Source of the DNA: JACVRW01 sp963808545
GTDB lineage: Bacteria > Actinomycetota > Thermoleophilia > Solirubrobacterales > Thermoleophilaceae
Direction: 5' to 3'
DNA: 64,000 nucleotides
Assembly: GCA_963808545.1 (NCBI GenBank)
Contig: CAWEGB010000006.1
Location: 248,001 to 312,000, forward strand
A program made the position numbers and the translations under genes. A model generated the notes under the pieces. That model was given only the letters and a program-made list of their open reading frames with translations, did not search any database and was not told the origin of the DNA. This document shows positions 42,444 through 51,082 of the stretch, in pieces (positions within the stretch are counted from its first letter, which is position 1; the number at the start of each line of letters is the position of its first letter).

Positions 42444-43256
42444 TCAGGCGGTAGCGGCGCTCTTGGTCTCGGCGATGAAACCGAGCACGAGCTGGTTGAA
42501 CTCCTCGGCGCGCTCGACGTTCGAACCGTGCGGAGCGCCCTCGATCACGGTGAGCCTGGCGTCCGGGATCAGCTCGGCCAGCTCGCGGGACTTCCAGATC
42601 GGCACGAGGATGTCGTGCTCGGCTCCGACCACATGGACGGGAAGAGACAGCGAGCCCAGCCGGTCGCGGGTGTCGTGCCGGCTCGACGCTGCGAGCTGGC
42701 GCGCGAAGGCGTCGGGCGGCTGCGGATGCGGGTTGTTCAGCATCATCCCGCGGACGAACTCGACCATCTGCGGGTTCTCGAAGAACTCCTCGGACTGGTT
42801 GAGCAGCATCAGCTCGTCCATGTGCTCCTCGTGTGTGACCTTGTGCACGCGCGAGCCCCACACCTCGCTCAGCTTGCGGGCCCACGGGCCGCCCGCGGCG
42901 AAGGTCACGGCGAGGGTGAGCGTCCGGATGCGCTCGGGCGCGCGACAGGCCATTTCCTGCGCGATCGCCCCGCCCATCGACACGCCGAGCAGATGGAAGC
43001 TGTCCAGCTCGAGCGCATCCGCCAGGGCCAGCGCGTCGGCCGCCATGTCCGCGATCTCGTAGTCCGACTCGGCCATCGAGGAGCGGCCCACGTCACGGTT
43101 GTCGAAGATGATCGTCCGGTGCGCGGCCGAGAAGGCCGGCACCTGGAGCGTCCACGCCAGGACGTCCGCGGCGAGCCCCATCACGCACAGCAGCGGCTCC
43201 CCCTCTCCGTGCACCTCGTGGTAGAGCGTCTGGCCGTTCGCTTCGATCGTGGGCAT
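42444..43256 (-). CDS. Alpha/beta hydrolase
   Basis: A 270-residue hydrolase. LLGVSMGGAIAQEMA is the Ser nucleophile elbow, FDNRDVGRSS the conserved strand-helix after the oxyanion loop, GAEHDILVP the acid, and GAPHGS the His. Similar to lactone hydrolases and esterases of catabolic operons. It is divergent from the FMO-SDR-ALDH operon and shares its control region. The ATG is 6 nt after TAGGCT on the minus strand. Confidence 0.9.
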   Translation of the reverse strand: MPTIEANGQTLYHEVHGEGEPLLCVMGLAADVLAWTLQVPAFSAAHRTIIFDNRDVGRSSMAESDYEIADMAADALALADALELDSFHLLGVSMGGAIAQEMACRAPERIRTLTLAVTFAAGGPWARKLSEVWGSRVHKVTHEEHMDELMLLNQSEEFFENPQMVEFVRGMMLNNPHPQPPDAFARQLAASSRHDTRDRLGSLSLPVHVVGAEHDILVPIWKSRELAELIPDARLTVIEGAPHGSNVERAEEFNQLVLGFIAETKSAATA

Positions 43257-43262
43257 CGGCGA

Positions 43263-43297
43263 AGCCTATCTTGGCTGGCTGGCCAACTTGGTAGGCT
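43263..43297. promoter_or_regulatory. Divergent promoter with central palindrome
   Basis: TAGGCT occurs on the minus strand at 43268-43263 (6 nt before the hydrolase ATG) and on the plus strand at 43292-43297 (11 nt before the FMO ATG). Exactly between them lies TTGGC-TGGCTG-GCCAA (43271-43286), a perfect 5-bp inverted repeat with a 6-bp spacer. One bound regulator could switch both directions. No regulator gene is adjacent. Confidence 0.6.
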
Positions 43298-43308
43298 CGT
43301 CGCGCTTC

Positions 43309-44670
43309 ATGGGCACGGTGTGCGTGATCGGCGCGGGGTCATCCGGCATTGCCGCATGCCAGGTGCTGCACGCGCGCGGCATCGCCTTCGACTGCTTCGA
43401 AAAGGGGTCCGAGGTCGGGGGCAACTGGCGCTACGACAACGACAACGGCATGTCGTCGGCCTACCGCTCGCTGTTCATCAACACCTCGCGGCGGATGATG
43501 GAGTACGCCACCTACCCGATGCCGGACGACTATCCGGACTATCCGCACCACACGCAGATCGCCGCCTACTTCGACGACTACGTGGACCACTTCGGCTTCC
43601 GCGACAGAATCCGCTTCAACACCGAGGTCACGGCCGTCGAGACGAGGTCCGACGGCGCCTACGAGGTGACCCTGGAGGACGGGACGGTACGCCGCTACGA
43701 GGCGGTGCTCGTGGCCAACGGGCACCACTGGGACCCGCGCTGGCCCGACCCGGCGTTCCCGGGGCAGGACACCTTCACCGGCGAGCAGCTGCACGCCCAT
43801 CACTACCGCGAGCCCGACGAGCGCTTCACCGGCAAGCGGGTGCTGGTGCTCGGCATCGGCAACTCGGCCACGGACATCTCGGTGGAGACCTCGCGCCACT
43901 CGGAGATCACCTACCTGGCCATGCGCCGGGGCGCCTACGTGATCCCCAAGTACATCGGCGGCAAGCCCACCGACGAGCTCGCTCCGAGCTGGATGTCGCG
44001 CCTGCCCTTCGGCTTCACCCGCTTCCTGTTCATGCAGCAGCTCAGGCAGGCCACCGGCCAGATGGAGGCCTACGGGCTGCCCAAGCCCGACCACAAGCTG
44101 GGCCAGGCGCATCCCACGATCTCCTCCGACCTGCTGCCGCGCATCGGCCACGGGCGCATCAAGGTCAAGCCCAACATCGCCCGCATCGACGGTTCGAGCG
44201 TGCACTTCGTGGACGGCACGAGCGCCGAGGTCGACACGATCGTGTGGTGCACGGGCTACAAGATCACGTTCCCGTTCCTCGCCTCCGAGGTCATCGAGAC
44301 CGGCGGCAACCGGGTGTCGCTGTTCCGGCGCGTGGTGCATCCACAGCGGCCCGGCCTCTACTTCGTCGGCCTCGTGCAGCCGCTCGGCGCGATCATGCCG
44401 ATCGCCGAGCTGCAGGCGGAATGGATCGCCGACCTGCTCGAGGGCCGGGCGGCGCTTCCCGAGCCGGAGGTCATGCGCACCGAGATCGCCGACGAGGAGG
44501 AGGCGATGCGCCGCCGCTACGTGGCCTCGCCCCGCCACACGATCCAGGTCGACTACCACCCCTATATGCGCCTGCTGCGCGCCGAACGCCGCCGCGCCGA
44601 GGGCATCAGGCGCCCGCTGGGCTCGGTGGCAGTGCCGGACGACCGCATGGCCGCCTCCTCGTCCGCCTGA
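43309..44670 (+). CDS. Flavin-containing monooxygenase (FMO/Baeyer-Villiger family)
   Basis: A 453-residue protein. CVIGAGSSGIAACQVL binds FAD, FEKGSEVGGNWRYDND is the typical following segment, the FxGxxxHxxxY signature is FTGEQLHAHHY, and GIGNSATDIS binds NADPH. It inserts oxygen into ketones, amines or sulfides. With the SDR and ALDH genes downstream it would form a pathway turning a ketone or terpenoid into carboxylic acids; the divergent hydrolase could cleave the lactone or ester. The order fits ketone degradation operons, but the substrate is not shown. Confidence 0.92.
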   Translation: MGTVCVIGAGSSGIAACQVLHARGIAFDCFEKGSEVGGNWRYDNDNGMSSAYRSLFINTSRRMMEYATYPMPDDYPDYPHHTQIAAYFDDYVDHFGFRDRIRFNTEVTAVETRSDGAYEVTLEDGTVRRYEAVLVANGHHWDPRWPDPAFPGQDTFTGEQLHAHHYREPDERFTGKRVLVLGIGNSATDISVETSRHSEITYLAMRRGAYVIPKYIGGKPTDELAPSWMSRLPFGFTRFLFMQQLRQATGQMEAYGLPKPDHKLGQAHPTISSDLLPRIGHGRIKVKPNIARIDGSSVHFVDGTSAEVDTIVWCTGYKITFPFLASEVIETGGNRVSLFRRVVHPQRPGLYFVGLVQPLGAIMPIAELQAEWIADLLEGRAALPEPEVMRTEIADEEEAMRRRYVASPRHTIQVDYHPYMRLLRAERRRAEGIRRPLGSVAVPDDRMAASSSA

Positions 44671-45467
44671 TGGCGGGGGTCGCCGTGGTCACCGGAGCGG
44701 GTCGCGGCTTCGGGCGGGAGGTCGCCCGCCGGCTGGCCGGCCGCGGCTACACCGTTCTCTGCACCGACATCGATGCCGAGTCGGCCGCTGTCACGGCCGA
44801 GCGCGTGGGCGGCTTCTCGATGCCCCTCGACGTGCGCGATCCGGACGGGCATCGCGAAGCGGCTCGGCTGGCCGCCGAACGCGGTCCGCTCGAGGTGTGG
44901 GTCAACAACGCCGGACTGCTGCGCACGGTCAAGGCCTGGGAGCACTCCGACGAGGAGGTGCGCCTGCTCGTGGACGTGAACCTGCTCGGCGTGATGTACG
45001 GATCGCGCGCGGCGGTCGAGGCCATGCGCGACGGGCCCGGCCAGAACAAGCACCTGATCAACATCGCGTCGCTCTCGGCACTGTCGCCCGTCCCCGGCCT
45101 GGCGGTGTACGCCGCCACCAAGCACGCGGTGCTCGGCTTCACCACGTCGCTTCAGGGCGACCTCAACGTGGCCCGACTGCCCATCACCGTGCACGCGGTG
45201 TGCCCGGACGCCGCGGACACCGAGATGGTGCGCGAGCGCCGGCACGACCAGGACGCCGCGATGGTCTACTCCGCGCCTCGACTGTTGAGCGCCGAGGAGG
45301 TGGCCGACCGGACCGTCGCGCTCCTCGACTCCAAGGAGCTCGTGGCCGTGATTCCGCGCTGGCGGGGCTGGGTGGCCCGCACGAGCACCATGGCCGGGCG
45401 ACACTCCCTGCGCGCGGTCGGGATCCTGCGCAAGCAGGGTGAGCGCCGCCGGGCGCGCGCGGGATAG
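44670..45467 (+). CDS. Short-chain dehydrogenase/reductase
   Basis: A 265-residue classical SDR: VTGAGRGFG cofactor loop, NNAG, the catalytic YAATK pentad (Tyr/Lys) and a Ser in NIASLSALS. The ATG shares one base with the FMO stop (TGATG). It probably oxidises an alcohol or reduces a ketone intermediate of the same pathway. The C-terminal 40 residues are Arg-rich and hydrophobic and may associate with the membrane. Confidence 0.92.
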   Translation: MAGVAVVTGAGRGFGREVARRLAGRGYTVLCTDIDAESAAVTAERVGGFSMPLDVRDPDGHREAARLAAERGPLEVWVNNAGLLRTVKAWEHSDEEVRLLVDVNLLGVMYGSRAAVEAMRDGPGQNKHLINIASLSALSPVPGLAVYAATKHAVLGFTTSLQGDLNVARLPITVHAVCPDAADTEMVRERRHDQDAAMVYSAPRLLSAEEVADRTVALLDSKELVAVIPRWRGWVARTSTMAGRHSLRAVGILRKQGERRRARAG

Positions 45468-45495
45468 GGTCTTCTTCAACGATCCAGGAGGACAC

Positions 45496-47058
45496 GTGGC
45501 CGAGACGAGCACCTATTCCGAAGCCGGAGCCGAGACCCAGTCGGCCCCGACGCCCTCGCAGTCGTCCCCGGGCCGAGCGATCGAGGTCGAGGATCCGGCT
45601 ACGGGAGCGACCGTCGCCCGCGTGGCGGTGGTGGAGCCCGACGCGGTGGCCGAGCTGGTGGCCCGCGCCCGGCGCGCCCAGCCCGGCTGGGAGGCGCTCG
45701 GCTTCGACGGCCGCGCCGCCGTCCTCAACCGTTGCCGGAAATGGATCACGGCCAACTCCGAGCGCGTGATCGACACGATCGTCTCCGAGACCGGCAAGGC
45801 CTACGAGGACGCTCTCATGGCCGAGATCGGCTACGCGGAGGGCGCCCTCGCCTTCTGGGCCGCCAACGCCGAGAAGTACCTGGCCGAGGAGAAGGTCAAG
45901 ACGTCCTCGCCCTTCGCCAAGGGGCGCAAGCTGATCGTGCGCTACGCCCCGGTGGGGGTCGTGGGGGTCATCGGACCGTGGAACTACCCGCTCACCAACT
46001 CCTTCGGGGACTGCATCCCGGCGCTGGCCGCCGGGAACGCCGTGCTCCTGAAGCCGTCGGAGGTCACGCCGCTCACCTCGATGCTGATGGGCGAGATGCT
46101 GCGCGAGTGCGGGCTCCCTGAAGACGTCTACCAGGTGGTGCCGGGCTACGGCGAGACCGCCCAGGCTCTGATCGACGAGGTCGACTTCGTGATGTTCACC
46201 GGCTCGACGGCCACGGGCAAGAAGGTCATGGCGCGCGCCGCGGAGACTCTCACCCCCGTGGCACTCGAGCTCGGCGGCAAGGATCCGATGATCGTCTGCG
46301 CCGACGCGGATCTCGAGCGGGCGGCCAACGCCGCCGTCCACTACTCGATGCAGAACGCCGGTCAGACCTGCATCTCCACCGAGCGCGTGTACGCGGAGGA
46401 GCCGATCTACGAGGAGTTCGTGAGCCTCGTGGCCGACAAGGTCAACGGCCTGCGGCAGGGCCGGGCGGCGGGGCCGGGCTCCACCGACCTCGGCCCGATG
46501 ATCCACCCGCCGCAATCGGACGTCGTCGAGCGCCACGTGACCGATGCCGTCGGCAAGGGCGCACGCGTGCTCACCGGCGGGAACCGCCGCGACGACGGGG
46601 GGCACTGGTTCGAGCCCACCGTGCTCGTGGACGTGGACCACACCATGGACTGCATGCGCGAGGAGACCTTTGGCCCCACGGTGCCGATCATGCGGGTCGC
46701 CGACGCCGACGAGGCCGTGCGGCTCTCGAACGACACTCCCTACGGCCTCCAGGCGTCGGTCTGGACAAAGGACGCCCGCAAGGGCGAGCGCCTGGCGCGC
46801 CGCATCGAGGCGGGCGTGGTGACGGTCAACGACGCTCAGGTCAACTACGTGGCGCTCGAGCTGCCGATGGGGGGCTGGAAGCAGTCCGGACTCGGCTCCC
46901 GCCACGGTGCCGACGGGATCCGCAAGTACACGAAGAAGCAGACCGTGCTCGTCACGCGCTTCGCGCCCCTCAAGCGCGACCTGCACATGATGCCCTACAG
47001 CAGCCGCCGCACGAAGCTGGTCGACCGGCTGCTGAAGCTGGTCTACGGGCGCGGCTAG
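45496..47058 (+). CDS. Aldehyde dehydrogenase
   Basis: A 520-residue NAD(P)-dependent ALDH. GPWNYPLTNSFGD near residue 160, LELGGKDPMI with the general-base Glu, and GQTCISTERVY with the catalytic Cys are intact. The C-terminal extension after the catalytic barrel is longer than in soluble enzymes. A perfect AGGAGG (45486-45491) sets the GTG start. Last gene of the FMO-SDR-ALDH operon; it would oxidise the aldehyde to an acid. Confidence 0.93.
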   Translation: MAETSTYSEAGAETQSAPTPSQSSPGRAIEVEDPATGATVARVAVVEPDAVAELVARARRAQPGWEALGFDGRAAVLNRCRKWITANSERVIDTIVSETGKAYEDALMAEIGYAEGALAFWAANAEKYLAEEKVKTSSPFAKGRKLIVRYAPVGVVGVIGPWNYPLTNSFGDCIPALAAGNAVLLKPSEVTPLTSMLMGEMLRECGLPEDVYQVVPGYGETAQALIDEVDFVMFTGSTATGKKVMARAAETLTPVALELGGKDPMIVCADADLERAANAAVHYSMQNAGQTCISTERVYAEEPIYEEFVSLVADKVNGLRQGRAAGPGSTDLGPMIHPPQSDVVERHVTDAVGKGARVLTGGNRRDDGGHWFEPTVLVDVDHTMDCMREETFGPTVPIMRVADADEAVRLSNDTPYGLQASVWTKDARKGERLARRIEAGVVTVNDAQVNYVALELPMGGWKQSGLGSRHGADGIRKYTKKQTVLVTRFAPLKRDLHMMPYSSRRTKLVDRLLKLVYGRG

Positions 47059-47065
47059 GAGCCGC

Positions 47066-47272
47066 CTAGGGGTAGAGGTCGCCGTCTTCGCCGGCGACGA
47101 AGATCGCCGCCACCGGGCAGTTGCCCGCGGCGGCCAGCACGTCGTCGACCGAAGCCCCGTCGGGGTCGACGACGACGGCCTTGTCCTCCTCGTCGAGCTG
47201 GAACACGTCGGGCGCGGTGTCCACGCAGTCGCCGGAGCCGATGCACAGGGCCCGGTCGACGGTGATCGCCAC
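47066..47272 (-). CDS. Small single-cluster ferredoxin
   Basis: A 68-residue ferredoxin. CIGSGDC near the N-terminus and the later CPVAAI give the ligand pattern of one-cluster (3Fe-4S or 4Fe-4S) ferredoxins that feed P450s. I prefer the GTG at 47272 (MAITVDRALCIGSG); a TTG at 47299 is possible. It is convergent with the ALDH gene and downstream of a small membrane protein gene on its strand. It could support the P450 at 25564 or others elsewhere. Confidence 0.88.
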   Translation of the reverse strand: MAITVDRALCIGSGDCVDTAPDVFQLDEEDKAVVVDPDGASVDDVLAAAGNCPVAAIFVAGEDGDLYP

Positions 47273-47301
47273 GCGGTTCGCCGGAGACAGCTCCGCCAAG
47301 A

Positions 47302-47604
47302 TCAGGCCCGCCGGCGCCGGACGGCGAGCACGATGAGCGCCAGCAGAAGGAGCGGAATCAGGGCGCGGGGATCAGCCGCGTGGCGGGCCACGCCGGGAGT
47401 CTCGGCCGCCGGGCCGGGAGCGGGCATGGCGAACTCCTCGGCGGCGAGGATGTCGTGAGGCTCGTGGCTGCCGCTGGGGTCGGCGGGGAAGCGGGGGTCA
47501 CGCGTGCCGATGCCGAATTCCTCGGCGGCGAGAATGTCGTGAGGCTGGTCGATCCCGCTGGGATCGGTCGGGATCTTGCTCGAGTGGCGGTCGGGTGTGG
47601 TCAT
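47302..47604 (-). CDS. Small protein with two copies of a PHDILAAEEF motif and one membrane helix
   Basis: A 100-residue protein. Residues about 12-60 contain DPSG..(Q/E)PHDILAAEEF twice, 24 residues apart. A C-terminal helix ALIPLLLLALIVLAV and RRRR anchor it. I recognise the motif as recurring in actinobacterial proteins but know no function. The GGGAGG abuts the ATG directly, an unusually tight spacing. It is divergent from the DUF1244 gene with only 21 bp between start codons. Confidence 0.7.
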   Translation of the reverse strand: MTTPDRHSSKIPTDPSGIDQPHDILAAEEFGIGTRDPRFPADPSGSHEPHDILAAEEFAMPAPGPAAETPGVARHAADPRALIPLLLLALIVLAVRRRRA

Positions 47605-47625
47605 CCTCCCTATCGTTCCAGATCC

Positions 47626-47886
47626 ATGGCCGAAGCTACTCGCACCGAGCTGGAAGCCGCCGCATTCCGGCGGCTGCTTGAGCATTTGGCCTCTCGTACC
47701 GATGTTCAGAACATCGACCTGATGGAGCTCGCCGGGTTCTGCCGCAACTGCCTGTCTCGCTGGTACCGCGAAGCCGCGGAGGAGCGAGGCGTCGAAGTGT
47801 CGGATGCGGAGGCCCGGGAGATCGTCTACGGGATGCCCTACTCGGAATGGAAGTCCAAATACCAACAAGAGCGCGCCTCGGGCTGA
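47626..47886 (+). CDS. DUF1244-family protein
   Basis: An 86-residue protein with the family core NIDLMELAGFCRNCLSRWY and YGMPYSEWKSKYQ. DUF1244 proteins are small, helical and mostly proteobacterial or actinobacterial, of unknown role; the two Cys flanking RN suggest metal binding. The ATG is 9 nt after TATCGT (47611-47616). Its end overlaps the NlpC/P60 gene by 40 nt. Confidence 0.88.
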   Translation: MAEATRTELEAAAFRRLLEHLASRTDVQNIDLMELAGFCRNCLSRWYREAAEERGVEVSDAEAREIVYGMPYSEWKSKYQQERASG

Positions 47887-48665
47887 CCCTGCTTGCCCTC
47901 GCCTCGGTGGCGGCGGCGGGCTGCGGCCCGGCCAGCACCCGATCGGAGCACCCCAGCGCCACCGCCGCGTCAGCGGACGAGGTGGTGCTGACCCCTGACA
48001 CCGCCCGGGCGGGCCGGGAGCAGTTGGCCGAGGCGGAACCCGCCGAACGCGCCGAACGCGCCGAACCCGCCAAGGCGAGGGTGGTCGAGCTGCGCGGCGC
48101 GGGCTCGGGAGACGTCACGGCGGCCAGCCCGGCAGACGACGGCCCGAGTCCCGGCGCCCCCACCGACGCCGAGGTGCGCGCCGAGCTGCGCGAGGCGCAG
48201 GCCGCGCTCAGGAACTTCCGCTCGTACCTCAGCACCAGCGCCTTCCTGCGCACGGGCCCGAAGGCTCGCGTGCTCCCCGACGGCACCGCGATCGCTCCCC
48301 ACAACGCCCCGGAAGTGGTCAAGCGCGTGATCCTGGCCGCGAACGAGATCGCCAAGACCCCTTACAAGTGGGGAGGGGGCCACGGCGCCTGGCGCGACAA
48401 CGGCTACGACTGCTCCGGCTCGGTCTCGTTCGCGCTGGCCGGGGCGGGCCTGCTGGAGAGCCCGATGACCTCGGGCGCGTTCGTGAGCTACGGCGCCCCG
48501 GGACCCGGCCGCTGGATCACCATCTACGCCAACAGCGGCCACATCTTCATGTACGTGGCCGGCCTGCGCTTCGACACGAGTGGCCAGGACACGGCCGGCA
48601 CCCGCTGGCAGACCGCCGACCGGCCCACGGCCGGCTACGCGGTTCGGCACATCCCGGGCCTGTAG
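47847..48665 (+). CDS. NlpC/P60-family lipoprotein peptidase
   Basis: A 272-residue protein: lipoprotein signal (ASVAAAGC, Cys about 26), an Ala/Glu/Arg-rich repeat linker (EPAERAERAEPA), and a C-terminal NlpC/P60-like domain with YDCSGSVSFAL (nucleophile Cys) and SGHIFMYV (His). It is likely a cell-wall endopeptidase or amidase on the outer face of the membrane. Its start is inside the DUF1244 gene, so they are probably co-transcribed. Confidence 0.85.
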   Translation: MEVQIPTRARLGLTLLALASVAAAGCGPASTRSEHPSATAASADEVVLTPDTARAGREQLAEAEPAERAERAEPAKARVVELRGAGSGDVTAASPADDGPSPGAPTDAEVRAELREAQAALRNFRSYLSTSAFLRTGPKARVLPDGTAIAPHNAPEVVKRVILAANEIAKTPYKWGGGHGAWRDNGYDCSGSVSFALAGAGLLESPMTSGAFVSYGAPGPGRWITIYANSGHIFMYVAGLRFDTSGQDTAGTRWQTADRPTAGYAVRHIPGL

Positions 48666-48672
48666 GCGGGCC

Positions 48673-49140
48673 TCAGCCCGGCTGGTAGGGCGGGGCCTCG
48701 CCCCAGCCCCATCGGGGCACGGGCGCCTTCGGGGGCGGCTCGGCGCCCGGCTGGGAGTTGCCCACGGCCAGGCGCGTGCCCCACTCGATGTAGGCCACGA
48801 AGGCCGACCTGAACTCCGGGTCGGCCGGCAGGCCCGCGTCGTCGGCCGCGTCGCAGATGAGCTCGACCCAACGGCGGCGCTGCTCCTCGGTGAGGGCACG
48901 GCCGCGGTGCTTCTCCAGCATGTGGGGATAGCCGCCGCGCTCCTCCGTGTAGCGCGGCGGCCCGCCGAAGACCTCGGCCAGCCAGAGGGCCACGTGGGCC
49001 GGATGATTCTCGTCCATGCCCCGGAACACCGGCTCGAGCAGCTCGTCCTCGCGAACCCTCGCGTAGAAGGCCTCCGTCAGACGCCCGAACGCCACCGCGC
49101 CGCCGGCCCACTCGTAGAGGGTGGGGGTGGAAGAGCCCAT
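48673..49140 (-). CDS. Group II truncated hemoglobin
   Basis: A 155-residue globin of the 2-on-2 type. FYARVREDELLEPVF is helix B/C (Tyr B10 at 26), and GGYPHMLEKHRGRALTEEQ contains the proximal His (about 78). The C-terminal Pro-rich tail is longer than usual. Truncated globins bind O2, NO or CO and act in NO detoxification or redox signalling. The ATG shares a base with the stop of the HtrA gene (TGATG), so it is the third gene of a tight operon with two HtrA-like proteins. Confidence 0.9.
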   Translation of the reverse strand: MGSSTPTLYEWAGGAVAFGRLTEAFYARVREDELLEPVFRGMDENHPAHVALWLAEVFGGPPRYTEERGGYPHMLEKHRGRALTEEQRRRWVELICDAADDAGLPADPEFRSAFVAYIEWGTRLAVGNSQPGAEPPPKAPVPRWGWGEAPPYQPG

Positions 49141-50120
49141 CAGTCGAGCTCCGCCGGCACGAGCTCCAGCTCGAGCGTCCGGCCTGCTCTCAGCAGCGTC
49201 ACCGTGACCGGAACGCCTATCAGGTCGGCCACCATCAGCCGCTGGAGGTCCTCCACGCGCGCGGTCGACGAGCCGTGCACGGCCAGGATCAGGTCCTCCG
49301 CACGCACGCCGGCCCGGTCGGCCGGGCTGTCGTTCACCACCTCCACCACCTCGATGCAGGTGTCGGTGCCGGCGGCCGAGCGAGCGGCGGGCGGCACGGG
49401 ACGCGGACCTCCCGCAATGCCCAGATAGGCACGCCGCACGCGGCCGTCGGCCATCAGGCTGGCCACCACGCGCTGGTTGGCTTCGTTGATGGGAACCGCA
49501 AGGCCGAGGCCCACGCCGGCCACGGCGGTGTTGATGCCCACCACGCGGCCGCGGCTGTCGGACAGCGCGCCGCCCGAGTTGCCGGGGTTGAGCGCGGCGT
49601 CGGTCTGGATGACGTTGTCGATCACCCGCTGCGCGCGGCGCGAGCGGGCCGGCAGCGAGCGGCCCAGGCCCGACACCACTCCGGCGGTGACCGAGCCGCC
49701 CAGCCCGTTGGGATTGCCGATCGCCACCACCAGCTGGCCGACCTTGAGCCGCTCCGCGTCGCCCAGCTCGGCGGCCTGGAGATCGCCACCGTCGGCGCGC
49801 AGCAGCGCCAGGTCGGAGAGCGGATCCCGGCCTATTACCTCGAAGCGCGCCTCGCTCCCGTCGGCGAAGCTGGCCCGGCCGCGGGTGCTCGAGCGCCCCA
49901 CCACGTGAGCGGAGGTGAGCAGGAACCCGTCCGGTGTGAGCACCACCGCGCTGCCGGCGCCCGCCGGGACCTGTCCGCCGCGGGTACGGCGCATCACTCG
50001 CAGGCTCGCCACCGACGGCGCGAGCCGTTCGGCCACGGCGACCACAGCGCGAGAGTAGGCGTCGAGCGCCTCCGCCTCGGCGGGATCGACCGGTGAGGGA
50101 TGTTCGGCCACGGCGCTCAC
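49140..50120 (-). CDS. HtrA-like S1C serine protease with PDZ domain
   Basis: A 326-residue protease. The triad is intact: TSAHVV with H72, SDLALL with D103 and PGNSGGA with S182. A PDZ domain (about 245-320) follows with YLGIAGG and RAGVRAEDLILAV. No signal peptide or membrane helix, so it is predicted cytosolic, unlike most HtrA proteins. It overlaps the degenerate paralogue upstream by 4 nt and the globin by one base. Confidence 0.92.
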   Translation of the reverse strand: MSAVAEHPSPVDPAEAEALDAYSRAVVAVAERLAPSVASLRVMRRTRGGQVPAGAGSAVVLTPDGFLLTSAHVVGRSSTRGRASFADGSEARFEVIGRDPLSDLALLRADGGDLQAAELGDAERLKVGQLVVAIGNPNGLGGSVTAGVVSGLGRSLPARSRRAQRVIDNVIQTDAALNPGNSGGALSDSRGRVVGINTAVAGVGLGLAVPINEANQRVVASLMADGRVRRAYLGIAGGPRPVPPAARSAAGTDTCIEVVEVVNDSPADRAGVRAEDLILAVHGSSTARVEDLQRLMVADLIGVPVTVTLLRAGRTLELELVPAELD

Positions 50121-51010
50121 GATGCGAAGCTCGCGGTGACCGAGCGCTCGTCGCTGCCACGGACGACGACGAGCTCGAGCTCGCCGCCCTCTGCCGGGAT
50201 GGCGTCGAGCGCGCTGTAGAGCGAGTCGATTCCCTCGAGCTCGCCGGTGCCCACCGCGACGATCAGATCCCCGCGCTCGATCCCAGCCGCGGCCGCCGCG
50301 CTGTCGTCCTCCACCGCCCGCACCAGCAATCCGTCACGCTCGGGCAGCCCGACCGCGCGGCGCATCCGGCGCGCCACCCGAGGCGGAGCCACGGCCACGC
50401 CCAGCCGGTGCGCCACCGGCGCCTCGCCGCGTGCGAGGGCCAGCACGCGCCGCTTGACCGCCTCGCCGGCGGGTGCGGCGAGGATCAGACCGCCCTCCAG
50501 GCGCACGCTGTTGACGCCGAGCAGGTTGCCCGCCGGACTCACCAGCGGGCCCCCGGACGACCCGCGCGGCAGCGGCGCGCTGTGCTCGATCGCGCCGCGC
50601 ACGCGGCGCCCACGGGGACCGCGGAAGCTCCGCGGCGCCGACGATACGAACCCCTGGGTCGCGCGCAGCCCGCGGCCACCCGGATCGGCCAGCGCCACGA
50701 CGGCGGCACCGATCCCCGGCTCGCCGGCCGGCTCCCAGGTCACCGGGGGCAGCTCGCCCGAGTCGGCCGTCAGCACGGCCAGGCCCACGTCGGCGTCCAC
50801 ACCCGCCACGGTGGCGGTGGCCCGCCGCTCGTCGCTGAAGACGACGGTGATCTCGTCACGACGGAGGTTCTGGGCCGCGGTGAGGACCTGGCCCGGGGCG
50901 ATGATCACTCCCGAGCCGGAGCCCCAGCCGCGCCCCAGCCCGACCACTGAGGGCCCGACCTTCTCGGCAACCTCGGCGATCGCGTCCTGCAGGGTTTCAG
51001 CGACACTCAT
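50117..51010 (-). CDS. Degenerate HtrA-like protein, catalytic His and Asp lost
   Basis: A 297-residue paralogue of the next gene product, with a trypsin-like fold and PDZ domain (about 200-290). The expected TAAH is TAAQ (Q47), and the Asp expected before LAVL is Gly (G76), while the Ser is kept in GSSGG (S152). It therefore should not cut peptides. It is also cytosolic. It may act as a regulatory or ligand-binding subunit of the active protease encoded with it. First gene of the operon, starting opposite an HxlR regulator. Confidence 0.88.
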   Translation of the reverse strand: MSVAETLQDAIAEVAEKVGPSVVGLGRGWGSGSGVIIAPGQVLTAAQNLRRDEITVVFSDERRATATVAGVDADVGLAVLTADSGELPPVTWEPAGEPGIGAAVVALADPGGRGLRATQGFVSSAPRSFRGPRGRRVRGAIEHSAPLPRGSSGGPLVSPAGNLLGVNSVRLEGGLILAAPAGEAVKRRVLALARGEAPVAHRLGVAVAPPRVARRMRRAVGLPERDGLLVRAVEDDSAAAAAGIERGDLIVAVGTGELEGIDSLYSALDAIPAEGGELELVVVRGSDERSVTASFAS

Positions 51011-51022
51011 GCTCTGCTCCCA

Positions 51023-51049
51023 TAGTCACTTGCAAATTGCTAGCGACTA
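51023..51049. promoter_or_regulatory. Candidate HxlR operator between divergent genes
   Basis: TAGTC (51023-51027) and GACTA (51045-51049) frame an imperfect 27-bp dyad around TTGCAAATTGCTA, centred at 51036. It lies midway between the HtrA-like start (51010) and the HxlR start (51083), in an AT-richer stretch than its surroundings. Likely the binding site of the HxlR protein. Confidence 0.6.
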
Positions 51050-51082
51050 TACAGATCCGCCCGTCCTGCGAAACTCGTCCTC

